A stretch of DNA of 27,029 nt, taken from assembly GCA_003339415.1 (NCBI GenBank), contig PDHQ01000398.1, forward strand, positions 1 to 27,029. The letters are read 5' to 3'. Origin of the DNA: Ophiocordyceps camponoti-saundersi (nom. inval.). Taxonomy: Eukaryota > Ascomycota > Sordariomycetes > Hypocreales > Ophiocordycipitaceae. Under the pieces are notes generated by a model. It was not told the origin of the DNA. It saw only the letters and a list, made by a program, of their open reading frames with translations, and made no database searches. Shown one piece after another: positions 1 to 10,932 of the stretch; the first letter of the stretch is position 1; every line of letters begins with the position of its first letter. A program made the position numbers and the translations under genes.

Positions 1-395
1 TTTTTTAAGCTATATTATACTTTTATTCTTTATTATATTATTATTTATTAAGTTATTATTATTATTACTAGGTTTTATTTCTCTTATTAATATATAAAGT
101 TTAAGAATTTTTTCCTCGCTTAATAATAATCTAAATAAAAAAAAAACTTAATTTCTATATAGTATTTCTATCGCGCTATTTATTAGTATTTTTTTTATAT
201 TAAAATAGCTTACGTAAGCTGACTAAAAATTTAGTCCTTTTAGTCTTTAGTCTTTAGTTAGTCAGTCCTTATATTTAAGGACTGACTAAAGTCCTTAAGC
301 TAACTAACTAAAGACTGACTAAAAGGTACGTACTTTTAGTCCGGACTTTTTTTAGTCAGTCCTAACTAACTAAAGACTGACTAATTTTAAACCCT
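1..395. repeat. Left arm of long inverted repeat
   Basis: This segment matches, in reverse complement, the right end of the window (26700-27029). Shared landmarks in order are an AT-rich block with an A-run at about 103-150, the 12-bp palindrome GCTTACGTAAGC at 208-219, an array of GACTAA/TTAGTC words, and an inner end at AATTTTAAACCCT (383-395). Alignment by eye is good from about 73 to 395. Outside 73 the partner lies beyond the window edge, so the outer terminus is not visible. This arm keeps many CpA/TpG steps, such as GTCAGTC and GACTGAC, unlike the rest of the window. It may be the terminal inverted repeat of a large DNA transposon, or one of two inverted copies of an independent repeat. 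Confidence 0.75.
208..384. repeat. GACTAA/TTAGTC subterminal word array with hairpins
   Basis: About ten copies of GACTAA or its complement TTAGTC lie in some 175 bases, for example at 221, 231, 240, 247, 258, 284, 317, 336, 352 and 379, in both orientations. Two overlapping hairpins can form: 263-271 with 276-284, and 275-283 with 290-298, each a 9-bp perfect stem. Dense short words in both orientations next to a terminal repeat resemble the subterminal transposase-binding regions of CACTA and foldback elements; that comparison is inference only. Confidence 0.7.
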
Positions 396-1429
396 GTTCT
401 TAACTAAGTAAAAAGCGACTTAAAGGTTTAAATAATCTTTATATATTATAAAATTAATAAAAATATTTTTACCGCTTATAAAATAACTAGCTATTTATAA
501 AGCTTTATTATTTTTTATTTTAATAAAATATTTAATATATTTACGCTAGTTATAAGTAGTAGCTTTAATTTTATTTTAAATATAATTTAAGTAATTATAA
601 CCTTTTTAGCTAAATATCGAAATATACTTATAAAAAAGGGTTAAAATATACTTTTTATAATAAATAATAATTATAATCTAAGATTTTAAATAATAATTAT
701 ATATCCTTAAGTTATATTACTTAAAAATTAAAATAAATAAAGCTTTAAAATATTTAAAGCGTTTATTTTTAATTAAATAGTTAAAAAAGAACCTTTTTAA
801 ATATATAATTTTAGTTAGGATATAAGTAACTTAAGGCGTTTCTTTAATCTCCTCTTAAAACTCTCTCTCCCTAACTTTAAGGAATTAATAAAAGAAATAT
901 TTAAAAGGAGGCGCCCTAGCTATCTCTTATTTTATAAAAGCTAAAATATCCTTAGGAACTTTTTCGCGGAAAGCTATCTTAATATAAATAAAAACGCTAA
1001 AATATCTAATATTAATACCCCCTTTATATTAAATCTTAAGGTAAATATAAACTTAAATATAAAAATTTAGCTTTAATATTAAAAACTATTTAATTAAAAT
1101 ATTTATATATATATATATTTTAAGTAAAAAAAAGTTTTAAGCGTAATATAGCTTTATTAAGCTAAGGTTAATATTTTTATTTTATTTATTTATATACTAA
1201 GGGCTTTTATAATATCTAAAGCCTTTATAATATAATAAGTAGGAAAAATCCCCTAAAATAAAGTAAAACCTCCTAATTATAAAAAGAAAGCTTACTATAC
1301 GCTTATATAAAGGTATAGCGGTAGCTAGCGGTAATATAATATAATAAGCTTATTACCTAAAAGTAATCTTAAATAATATAAGAAAAGTAAGGTAAGGAGG
1401 GGAATATAAAGAAAAGGAAAGTTTATAAA

Positions 1430-1534
1430 GCGCGGGGCGGAAAGAGCGGGGCGGCATAGCGTAGCGCGGGGCGGTATAGGGCGGTATAAGGCGGTATAAG
1501 GCGGTATAAGGTAAAGTAATATAGCGCGGGGCGG
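1430..1534. repeat. GC-rich minisatellite (GGCGGTATAA and GCGCGGGGCGG units)
   Basis: Tandem 10-bp units GCGGTATAAG recur between about 1480 and 1510. They are flanked by several copies of a G-rich unit GCGCGGGGCGG near 1430, 1445, 1463 and 1524. It is the most GC-rich patch in the left third of the window. Its CpG steps survive while CpA is nearly gone, as expected of C-to-T mutation targeted at CpA. Confidence 0.75.
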
Positions 1535-1605
1535 AGGAAAGAAAGTTTAAGGGGGGGTAAGGTAAAATAATAAGGTAGCCGCTTTATTATCTATTAGTAA
1601 TTAAA

Positions 1606-1720
1606 GGGGGGGGGGCTATATTTTTTTCTTTTTTACCTTTTTTTTTTCTTTTTTTAATTATTTTTAAAAAAAGGTATATTTCTAACTTTTTTTTTTAACT
1701 TTTCTTTTTAACTTTTATAA
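1606..1720. repeat. G-run followed by long T-rich tract
   Basis: Ten consecutive G at 1606-1615 are followed by a roughly 100-base pyrimidine-rich tract with T-runs of 6 to 9. It is low-complexity sequence with no coding signal. It could be a remnant of a polypyrimidine or poly(A)-type end of an older insertion, but nothing else supports that. Confidence 0.5.
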
Positions 1721-2249
1721 TAAAGGGAAAATAATAAAAATTATATAGCTATATTAATAAGATAATAATAATAAATATACTTAAAATTATTTATAATAAG
1801 CTTTATAACTTTTTTTATATTATATATATAACTTAGCTAGCTAATTATAAAATCTTATATTAAAAATAATAAAATAAATAATATTATATAATATTATTTA
1901 TATATAAAGCTAATAAAGTATATAAGCTTATAGTTAACTAATTATTTTAATTATATAAAAGCTTAATATAAATATTAGAAAGTAAATAAAGTTAAAAATT
2001 AAAAGTAAAGTTAAAGTTAAAGCTTAGAATATTAACTAAGTTATAAATATATTAAAAGAAGTTATATATTACTATAATAAAAATAGCGTAATATATTAAT
2101 AAAAAAATAGCTAAGTAGCTTATTAGTAAATATAAAGCGATATAAAATAAAGTAAAGTTTTAAATATAGCTAATAAATAATAAGAAAAATTTAAATTAAC
2201 TTATATAATATATAAAAATAGAATAAGATATTAAAGCTTTAATTTAATA

Positions 2250-2690
2250 AAATAACGATAATACCTTAAGCGAATACTTTAGCGAGGTTAGCTATTTTAA
2301 TAGCTACTCTTAATATTACTTTTATTATTATAATTATTAACGCTTTTTCCTAAAAATCTTATATATTAGTATTAATTTATTTTAGAATATTTAATAAATA
2401 AATAATTATTAATATAAGCGGAGTAAAAAATAAAAAGGGGGGCGGAGTAATATTAATAATAATAGTAATAATAAATATATTAATTAAATTATAAGTAAAG
2501 GTAATAATAATAATAAGTATAAAAGAGGAAGTAAAGGCGGTAATAAAAAGTATAAAGGCGGAGGCGCTATTTTAAATAATAATAGCTATAATAATAATAG
2601 CGGAGTTTATAATAAAAGTAAAAAATAATAATAATAATAATAGCGAAAATACTTATAATAATAATAACTATTATTATTATTATTAGCTTA
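2250..2690 (+). pseudogene. Possible degraded frame, Asn/Gly/Ser-rich
   Basis: In the frame whose codons start at 2536, the translation is fairly open and has a low-complexity C-terminal part rich in Asn, Gly, Lys and Ser, for example GGNKKYKGGG, followed by runs of AAT and TAA codons. TAA runs could be former CAA (Gln) repeats, which would give an Asn/Gln-rich tail. The GGT/GGC/AGC content is unlike the surrounding pure AT sequence. No family is recognised, and the frame call is weak because trinucleotide repeats read open in any frame. It lies upstream of, and in a different frame from, the large degraded ORF starting near 3036. Confidence 0.25.
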
Positions 2691-3035
2691 AAAAACCTTA
2701 TTATATTATTTTTATAAAAGTTTTAATTAAAGATATATTTAAAAATATAAAACTTTTAATTTATTAAATATAATATAATATATAATTTTAATTAAGTATA
2801 AAATAATATTAATTAAAAAGTAATAAATTATATTAAAATTAATTAATTTAAATATATTTTAAAAAATATTATTAAAATTTAATATATTTTTAACTTAAAT
2901 TTATTAAAATTAAAGCTAAAGCTAAAAGCGGAGCTAAAAGTAAAAACTAAGGTAATAGCTTAAATATTAATTTTTATTATATTAATATTAAGAAATAAAT
3001 TAAAATAAATAATAGTTAAAAAAGATAAGGAGAGG

Positions 3036-5622
3036 GCGAATAAAGTTAAAAAGGTAAGCGAAATAAACGAGGTAAATAATATAGAGAAAAGTAAAGAGGA
3101 GTAAAAAATAAAAGAGATAAAGGCTAAGAAAATAATAAAAGAGGAGTTAAAGCTTAAGCTAAACCTTATTTAAATACTAAAATTATCTTTTATAAAGTCT
3201 ATATTAATAATACTTAAATATATAGCGGAGAGTAATAATAATAGTTTAGAAAATAAGCTTATAAAAGTTAAAAATATTATTAGGCGCGAAAGATAAAGTA
3301 AAAGGTAAGGCGGGAAAAAGGGTAAAAAAGCTAAGTAAGCTAAATAAAGCTAAGTAAAATAAGAAGCGGAGTTAAGAGTAAGGTATAAAGTAAATAAATA
3401 ATAATAATTATATAGTAAAAATATTAAAAATTAACCTCTATACTTAAACTTTATATTTAAATATTTTAATATATTTAAATATTATAAAATAATAAAAAAA
3501 AGTTAAATTAGTAAAAATATTATAAGTAAATAAATTATAAAATAAGAAAGCTTATAATAGCTTTATAGCTAAAAGCTTTATTATAATTTTTATAGTTTTA
3601 AATTAAACTTATAGAAAATATTAATAAGAGCGTTTTTTTATAAGTAATTAGTTTATAATATAAAGTAAAGTAAGCTACTATTTTATTTTCCTTATTATTA
3701 TAAAAGTAATAAAAGGTTATAATTATAAAAATATTATAAATATAAAGAAACTTATTAAAGCTAATTTATAAAGCTAAGTTAAGGCGCTATTTAAGAATTT
3801 TAGAAAAGTTTAATAAATTTATAAGGTATTACTAAGTTTTAGTTAAGGTAATTTATTAGTAAGGTATTTAAAAAATTAGCTATATTTTTAAAACTTTCCT
3901 TTCTTAAAGTTTTAGCGGAGTTACTATTTTTTATAAAGATAAGCTTTTAGAATTTTAAGGGATTAGAAGACGATATCCGGAGTTTATACTTAAGTAATAA
4001 AAAAAAATCGAAAAGATTTAAGGGGGATATAAGCAGGGCGAGGCTAATTTTTAGAATATTAGTAAAAATATATAATAATTCTCTTAAAAGTAAAGTAAAT
4101 ATAAGCTATAAGCTTTTTATTATAAAGGAGTTAATAATTATAAGTAGCGTAGTAAGATAAGTAAATATTAATAAAAAGGATAAAAATTTCGGACTTAATA
4201 TAATAAGAAAATATTACTTAGTATACCTTAAAAATAACGCGGAGGTATTTAAACTAAGTTATAGGTAGCTATTAGAAAATAAGGCCCTTAAGTTCCTCGC
4301 TTAGTAAAGTTAGAGCGAAATAAATTATAACGCTAAAGGCGATTATAAACTTAATAACCTTAATATAAATTTCCCTTACTTAGAGAAATAAGAAGCTTTA
4401 AGTAAATAAAATAAGCTTAGTTAAAGCTAGTTATTAATAAGTAAGCTTTTTTATAAAATAGTAAAAATATAGCTTTTATTAAAGTTTATAATAAATCTAA
4501 ACTCTAAGTATATATACCTTTTATATAAGTTAAATAATATTCTTATTAAAGATTACTAAAGTTATATTAGTAAAGTAAGCCTTCGTAAAATAAAAAAGCT
4601 TATTTTTAAATAGCTAAAAGGTTATTTTATACTCTATTACCTAATTATAGTAAATACTTTAAGCTTATTTAAGCTAATAGCGGACTTTAATAAAGATATA
4701 CTTAATATTAAAAATATTAATATTATTTATAAATCTAATAATAAGTATATTAGTCGCTTATTTTAACCGCTTATAAAAAGATAAGATATATAAGATAAAT
4801 AATATTAAAAAGAGTAAGGAGCTTTAAAAGATTTTAGTAAAGATAAGGAAAAAGTTTAATAATTTACTATTAACTTTTAAGCGGGAGGTATAGTTAGAAA
4901 GGTAAAAGCGGAGAAAAGCTATAATTTATTTAAGGAAGCTAAAAAAGTTAAGGATTTTTATTAGCTTAAAATATAAGATATAATTAAAAGCGCCTATTAT
5001 ATTTAATATTAAGAGGAAAATAAAGCTTTAAAAGCTTTAAAGATTATAAATAGATTCTATTAAGAAAAGTAAAGCGCTATTAATAAACTAATTAAGCTAG
5101 TTACTTATTTAATTTTATAGTAAGATTCCCGTAAACTCCGCCGCGCGGGATATTTTCTTTATTATTATAGTTTTTAAAATCTTACTAATAATATTAAGGA
5201 GAGAAATAAGGCGGTAGCTACCTAAAGTTTAATAAACCTCTAACTTTTTTCCCACTTTCCGAAAAACTATAATATTAAAAGTTCGATATTAAATAAGGAA
5301 ATATTTATAAGTAATATATTTTTAAAAAAGCTTAGTTAAGACTATTATAAAAAATTATTTATAACTTTTTAGAAAGCTAATAAGGATATTATTAAGCTTA
5401 GTAAGTTTTTATAATATAATATTAAAAATAGTAAATTAAACTTTATTTTTAATAACTTAAAAAAGAATATTTATTAAAGGGAAAAAATTAAAGATAGAAA
5501 AATATAAGGTATTTTTTAAAAAAATAAGAAAAAAACTTATAAGCTAAAAGCTTTAATTTTTTAAAAAAAAATAATTAAAAAGTAAAGTTTATATTTTATT
5601 AAAAAGAAAAAATATATATAAG
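3036..5622 (+). pseudogene. Large degraded ORF, first part (interrupted by LTR element 1)
   Basis: One frame (codons starting at multiples of 3, e.g. 3036, 3960, 4218, 4830) stays readable for about 860 codons without needing a shift. TAA/TAG codons are fairly sparse, and 3960-4270 has about one stop in 100 codons. The start (3036-3290) is Lys/Glu-rich and probably helical. The part from 3900 on is strongly charged, with motifs such as GLEDDIRSL (3957-3983), LRRAGYFLYYY (about 5130) and LFSHFP (about 5240). Many Lys and Asn codons preceded by T are probably mutated Glu and Asp. No known domain is recognised. Element 1 is inserted at the 3' edge, and reading across the insertion stays open (see 12110). 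It may be the main protein of a large element bounded by the terminal inverted repeats, but that is inference. Confidence 0.5.
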
Positions 5623-5808
5623 TGTAAGGGATTCGGGCTATGCCCGAATAGCTAAGTTACGTAAAGTAATTAGTTATTTCCGCGCGCAGCGCGCGCGCAG
5701 ATCGCCTACCCTTATTAGGCGTCACGACCCCTTTTCTATAATTTTTTATAGTTATTCTAAATAATAAAGTCACCTCCTCGTAAATAGCTCGGAGGCCGAA
5801 CCCTTATA
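5623..5808 (+). repeat. 5' LTR of element 1
   Basis: This 186-bp LTR begins TGTAAGGG and ends CCCTTATA, a mutated CCCTTACA, giving the usual TG...CA inverted termini. It is aligned without gaps to 11919-12104, with about 12 differences, all transitions. It still holds several CpA steps (5691, 5699, 5722, 5771) that are TpA or CpG in the 3' copy. A CpG-rich GCGCGCGC block lies near 5682-5700. Its first 40 bases resemble the LTR start of element 2. Confidence 0.95.
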
Positions 5809-5840
5809 TAAAATAATTATTATTATAATAGATAACCTTA
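5809..5840 (+). promoter_or_regulatory. Putative primer-binding region of element 1
   Basis: The roughly 30 bases directly after the 5' LTR, starting TAAAATAATT and ending ATAACCTTA, are matched closely by the bases following the LTR of element 2 on its own strand (25957 down to about 25928). Conservation next to the LTR in two distinct families is what a primer-binding site or packaging signal would show. No tRNA 3' end is recognisable after mutation, so the primer is unknown. Confidence 0.4.
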
Positions 5841-5879
5841 TCTTTTAAGAGGTAATTATCGCCTAGCTATAATAATAGC

Positions 5880-6980
5880 AGGCGATAATTTCTAAGCTAT
5901 AGGAGGTCTTATAAGCGTAACGCGATATTATTTACTTCTTAATATAATATCGGTAACCTTAGCTAGAGCCCTCGCTATAGCCCTTACGCTAGAAACCTCT
6001 TCTATTTAGCTCCTTTTTCGATAGCGATAAAACCTTTTTTCTAGCTTAGTAAGCCCTAATATTATATAAGCTATTAGTAGATCGCGCCTTTATCGGTAAT
6101 AATTATAACTAATAGGTTTTTTTTATTAGTATTTATCGCTTATTATTTAGTTAAAAGTAGCCCTATTTTTTAAGTAAAGTAAGGAATATTAATACTAAGT
6201 TAAGATTTTTTTTAAATATCTTAATATAATATTTACTAACTTTTACCGCTATTAAATAGCTATAATAAAGTTAGAAAAGCTCTCTTAAGGTACCTCTAAG
6301 TTATTCTCCGATTTCCTTATTTATTTTAAAATAAAACTATCGCTCTTAGGAGGTACTATATAAGTAGATAAAATTAAGGTAATATATCTATATTACGTAC
6401 TTACTCTTAAGTTATAATATTACTATTTTAAGCGTAATATTCCCCTTAATAATTATATCTTAGCTATAGCTTATATTTATTCTATTATTATTAATATCGA
6501 GTTATTCTAAATTAAAAGTAAAAGTTAAATACCCTTTTCCCTTACTTCTTCCTTAGTAGCTTAGGATATTAATATACCTATAACGGATATCTATTAAATT
6601 AGCATAACCCTAGGGCGTTCTTCCTACGGTTAGAGACGCGGTAAATATAAAAGGTAGCGTTTAGGACCCCGCTATTCCGCTCCCCGTATTTCTATAAAGG
6701 AATATAGTAAGTATTAGGTTAAGGGACGTTATTTACGTTATAGCTAGGTAAGCTACTTTATAAGGGATTATCTAATATACTTATCTTCGCCCTTATTCTT
6801 ATTTATACGCTTTATAGAAATAGGAGAGGCTAACTAGAATACTTATTTAGATTAGGGAAAAGAATCCCCCCTATACTAAGTCTCTTATAAGGGGAAGGTA
6901 ATCGCGTCGATTTAACGGATAGTAATTTAAAGAACTAATTTATAGATATTATAAAGAATATAAACGTAAGTTCTCTCCTT
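5880..6980 (+). pseudogene. gag: Gag-like region of element 1
   Basis: The frame with codons starting at 6217 (position 1 modulo 3) reads with low stop density from about 5880, 70 bases after the LTR. The segment 6217-6340, containing YLNIIFTN, IAIIKL and FLIYFK, matches element 2 (minus strand, from 25574) without gaps. That protein-level match fixes the frame. A basic Arg/Gly-rich stretch follows at 6600-6680, as in the nucleic-acid-binding C-terminus of Gag. A Tyr/Cys-type array near 6710-6760 might be a ruined zinc knuckle, but its spacing does not fit well. The start is unclear because ATG has become ATA. Former Gln, Arg or Trp codons appear as TAA/TAG. The role would be capsid formation and RNA packaging. 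Confidence 0.65.
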
Positions 6981-8126
6981 ATCCCTATTCTTATAAATTC
7001 TATTACCTTTATTAACGCGTAAGTAAATAGTAGCTATAATTACTACGCTACCGTAAGCGAGTTTTAAGTATAATATTACTATCTCTAATATATTCCTCTC
7101 CTTACTTTACGTACGATCTATATCGCGGTTTAAATTTACTATTAGAAATAAGTTTATTTTAAAAACTCCTCCTTAATCTATTATATTATTTAGTTTATTA
7201 CTAATATCGATAACTAGTAAATACTTATAATTATATATATAATCCCTAGCCTAACTTAAGATATAATCCTTAGCTCTCCTTAGATAGCGCGGTATAACGT
7301 ATCTTTTTACGCGAGATAATAACGTTTTATAGTTTACTTTATAAGTAACCTCGTTATCTTATATAATAAAACGCGAGTTTAAAAATATCAAATAGTTACT
7401 ATTTTAAGCTTAACTTTTACTATACTAATAAGGCGTAAATTCTATTAGTAAATAAGCTATTATTTCCTTATTATAAGCTTACGGGATATTTTACGCGTCC
7501 TACGAATTAAAATATTATCTTTTTCTACCCCGCCGGTTTCTTTACTTTCTAAGGTATCTAACTTTAATAACCTCTTTAATAAAGAAAAAGTAAGCGTTTT
7601 TCCCCCTTATTATAATATATATAATTACTATATCTATTTATAATAGTAGCTTAATAGATCTTTGCCGCTATTACCTTAAAGGCTATTATATAATATACCG
7701 CGTAAATACCTCCTTAAAGTACGGAAGTAAATTACTAATCTAATAAATAAAGGATAAATTCGCGTAAGCTTATTATTTATAGCCGCCCTAGTCTTTCTAG
7801 CTAAAAAGCCTAAAAGTAGCTAGTAATTTTATATCGATTATTAAGCTTTAAATTAACTTACTAAGTAGGACCGCTATCCCCTACCCCTTATAAAGGAAAC
7901 TTTATATAGTTTTTCTAGCGCCTAGTAATTTACTAAACTTAATATACGCGCTACCTTTTATAAGATATATATTGCGAAGGGCGAGGAATATCTAACTATT
8001 TTCTATACGCGTTTTAGGCTATTTAAATACCTTATCTACCTCTTTAGTTTCGCTAGCGCCCCCGCCTTATTCTAATAATATATTAATACTTCCCTAAGTA
8101 ATTTTTTTAGGGATTTTATTACTACT

Positions 8127-8150
8127 TACCTTAACGATATTCTTATCTAT
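8127..8150 (+). other. Reverse transcriptase catalytic box (YLDD-like)
   Basis: The codons read Y-L-N-D-I-L-I-Y. The Asn codon AAC follows CTT, so a TpG-to-TpA change from GAC explains the loss of the first catalytic Asp of the YLDD box. The same box in element 2 (23653-23676, minus) reads Y-L-D-N-I-L-I-Y, with the other Asp lost. Together the two copies show the ancestral YLDDILIY and two independent inactivations. Confidence 0.93.
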
Positions 8151-10389
8151 TTAAGTAGCTTATTTTTAAACTATTAGAAGAAAGTTTATATTATTCTTAT
8201 AAAATTATAATAAGCTAAACTATATTTAAACTTTAATAAATACGCGTTTATAGTTTACGAGGTTAAATACCTTAAGTTTATTATCTACGCTAAATAAGAG
8301 GTACGCTTAGACCTAGCTAAGATTTTAGCGATTAGAGATTAAAAAGTACTAACTTATATAAAAAATATATATAGTTTTATTAGCTTTATAAACTTTTATT
8401 ATAATTTTATCTCTTAGTTTTTTTCCTTTATAGCCTTACTTATTACCTTTACGAAACGTAACGCCCTTTTTAATTAGACCTTAGCTTATTAAAACGCCTT
8501 TAAGCGACTAAAAAACGCGTTTATCTTCTCCCCCGCCCTCGCTTAGTAAAGCCCCGATCTCGATATTATCGTAAAGGTAAACTATTTAGGTAAAATAATT
8601 AGTAGCTATCTCTCCTAGCGTAGTTAAGATTAAATCTTATAGCTTATAGTATATTTCTCTTAAAAGCTTTAGCTTATAGAATAGAATTATATAATTTACG
8701 ATAAGGAACTTCTTACTATTATTTATTACTTTAAGGCGTAGTTAGCTAAACTCCGAAGCGTCTCCTCCTTATTTACTATACTTACGAATTATAAGGCTTT
8801 AAAATATTTTATAACTCCTAAAGCTATATTAGAACGCTAAGCTTAATAAGCTAAGATATTTACTTTTTTTAACTTTTATTTATAATACCGCTTAAGTAAG
8901 TAAGCTACCTAGCTTAATACCCTCTCTTATTATAATTAAAAGTAATAATATACTACTCCGCGTTTCGGCTATATTATATAGCCCTTATCTATTTATTCTT
9001 TTAGATTATAATTAGTTTAAAGCTAAAATATTACTTTTACGGTATTAGCCCTTTTTATAAATAAGTATTTAAGGAAATTATAGCTTATAATATTATAGTT
9101 TAACTTACTTTATATAATATAACGCACCGCGCTATAAGAGAGCGCTTAAAAGTTACCTTTTAAGGCGGGTATAAAAAAGTAAATTATAAACTATTCTTTT
9201 TCCGCTAATAGCTAGCTATAATTCTAAAGCTAACTCTAAGTGCTTAATTAGGAACCCTTAATAATTACCTTAATTTAAAAAACTTATAATTCCCCGCTTA
9301 TAAGGTACTTTAGTAAAAATATTATATTTATATTACTTTATTATTATTATTATTAGGATAATATATTAGCTAATATAGCGCGATTTATTCGAAACTATTA
9401 TTATTATAGGAATTACCTTTAACGCTATTATTACTAAGGCTTACTATAACTATTACCGCCCCCGGAGAGGTACTAAGTAACTATCTCTATAAACTTTATA
9501 ATAAACTTACTTATTATAAATTCTTCTTAGCCCCGCTTCCTTATAATTATTACTAATTAGCTATTAAAATATATATAGCTAAAGGTAATAATATTTATAG
9601 AAGCTAAGTATTATATAAGATATTTTATCTATACTTAGTAGCGTTTTTATAGCTTTCTTATAGCTATTATATCTAACTATAGTTTAAATTAAATAAGTTA
9701 CTTTTAGTTAACTTTTTACTACTTTATAAGTATTAGATAACTTATATTAATAGCTTATTACCTATAAACTAATAGTAATATAAAACGAATAAACTAGGAG
9801 GTATAAGCTATCCTCCGTTATATAATATTATTCTCCTAGCTTAACTAGCTTTCTTATTTACTTACTTACTAACTTACGTTAAATAATAAGAAATTATTTA
9901 TAATAAGTATAAGTCTAAACTACCTACTATACGGATATAACTTAGACTTTATCTAATAGCTATTTATACTTTTTATACTAATTACCTCCCTAAAAAGGCG
10001 TGCTATTACCTTCGCTTAATATCTATAAGAAAGTATCTAGCTAGCTTAGGTATCTATTACGTAAGCTTAATAAAAGTAATAGGACGCCTCTAATAATACT
10101 TATCGCCTTATAGAATAATTTTAAGTTAGTAATTTTATATAGTTAAATCTTTGCTATATTTATTCTAATTACTTATTTAAGAAACTTAATTATCTTAAGG
10201 CTAAGTATAAAATTATTATTATCTTATCCCTTTTAACTATTATATTTAATATTTTAAGAAGTATATATCTTATATTTTATATTAATTTACTTAAATATGC
10301 CGCGTATAATTTACTTTTATTATAATCCCTTACCGATAGCTATTTTAAACTTTCTTTATAACTTTTTAATAATAACTTATCTTTTAATA

Positions 10390-10570
10390 AATATAAGATT
10401 AAGGAAATCTTTACCGTAAAGAACGCTTATAAGTAATACCTATAAAGCTAACCCCCCTATTATTAAGTATTAGTAAAATAAAAAAAATATATTACGCTAA
10501 CTTAAAAGCTATTAGATAGCTTATAATATTACGTTACTTTAGATAATTATAAATTATATTAGGGAGATAT
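10390..10570 (+). other. Chromodomain at C-terminus of Pol (element 1)
   Basis: The pol frame reads KIKEIF, then VLVK-stop-KKY and T-stop-KLLDSL. With the stops restored conceptually as Trp, this is the chromodomain pattern E-(I)-x-I followed by LVKWKxY and TWxxxxxL. Chromodomains of chromoviral integrases bind histone marks such as H3K9 methylation and steer insertion into heterochromatin. Element 2 has the matching block at 21185-21360 on the minus strand. Confidence 0.8.
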
Positions 10571-10639
10571 TCGTATATATAATAGCTTTAAATATACTCT
10601 CTTATTTAAACTTAATTAAGTAAATAATTAAGTAAATTC

Positions 10640-10930
10640 CCCCTTTTTTTTAGTAAATTCTTTCTAGCCCGTTATACCCCGCCCCTCTCCTATCCCTATC
10701 TTTCCTCTTATTATTATAATATATTTAGCGTATTTTATTACTTTTTTTCTTCCTTAATATTATTAGCTAACTATATTTAGCTTAAACTATTATAGCTATA
10801 TAAGAGTATACTAAGCTTAGATACTAATACGCTACGTAAATAATTATAACTTTTAGCTATAAGTAATAGCGACTATAGCGGCTAATTTTACTTAGCTAGG
10901 GCGTAATAAGGGGCGCGGGGTAGCGATAAT
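10640..10930. other. Gap between pol and third frame of element 1
   Basis: No coding frame stands out here. The segment starts with a pyrimidine-rich run (10640-10760) and becomes G-rich near 10900-10930 (GGGGCGCGGGG). It lies inside element 1 and separates the chromodomain from the third reading frame. Confidence 0.5.
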
Positions 10931-10932
10931 AA

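Larger units (their letters stand above)
396..2240. other. AT-rich stretch without recognisable gene
   Basis: No frame on either strand shows a recognisable motif or a long run free of TAA/TAG. The sequence is TpA-rich with almost no CpA or TpG, so any gene once present is beyond recognition by eye. Inside lie a GC-rich minisatellite (1430-1534), a run of ten G (1606-1615) and a T-rich tract of about 100 bases (1620-1720). Confidence 0.6.
7080..10640 (+). pseudogene. pol: Pol of element 1: protease?-RT-RNase H-integrase-chromodomain
   Basis: One frame (codons at multiples of 3) runs about 3.5 kb. About 7250-7330 reads like the protease-RT linker of gypsy elements (IIPSLT, RYNVSFYAR). RT block with KGEEYLTIF and YLIYLFSFASAP at about 7975-8085. 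Catalytic box YLNDILIY at 8127-8150, an altered YLDDILIY. RNase H start near 8475-8600, with the ALA..SPDL block. Integrase zinc-binding region from about 9285. Core with INFIINL near 9489, and AYYL.TNSN at 9753-9779, a mutated AYHPQTNSN. Chromodomain at 10390-10570 with RIP-altered VLVKWKKY and TWKLLDSL. Pol is in the -1 frame relative to gag. Stops fall where Gln, Trp and Arg are expected. No catalytic protease Asp was identified. Confidence 0.92.

Noticed and set aside
208..384. Telomere-like repeats (TTAG words)
   Set aside because: The words are TTAGTC/GACTAA in both orientations and irregular spacing, not tandem TTAGGG.
2440..2700. AAT/TTA trinucleotide runs as a CRISPR-like or satellite array
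   Set aside because: There is no repeat-spacer pattern; these are simple trinucleotide stretches, found throughout the window.
6700..6765. CCHC zinc knuckle in Gag of element 1
   Set aside because: Tyr codons could be former Cys/His, but the spacing does not match C-X2-C-X4-H-X4-C, so it is not listed as a feature.
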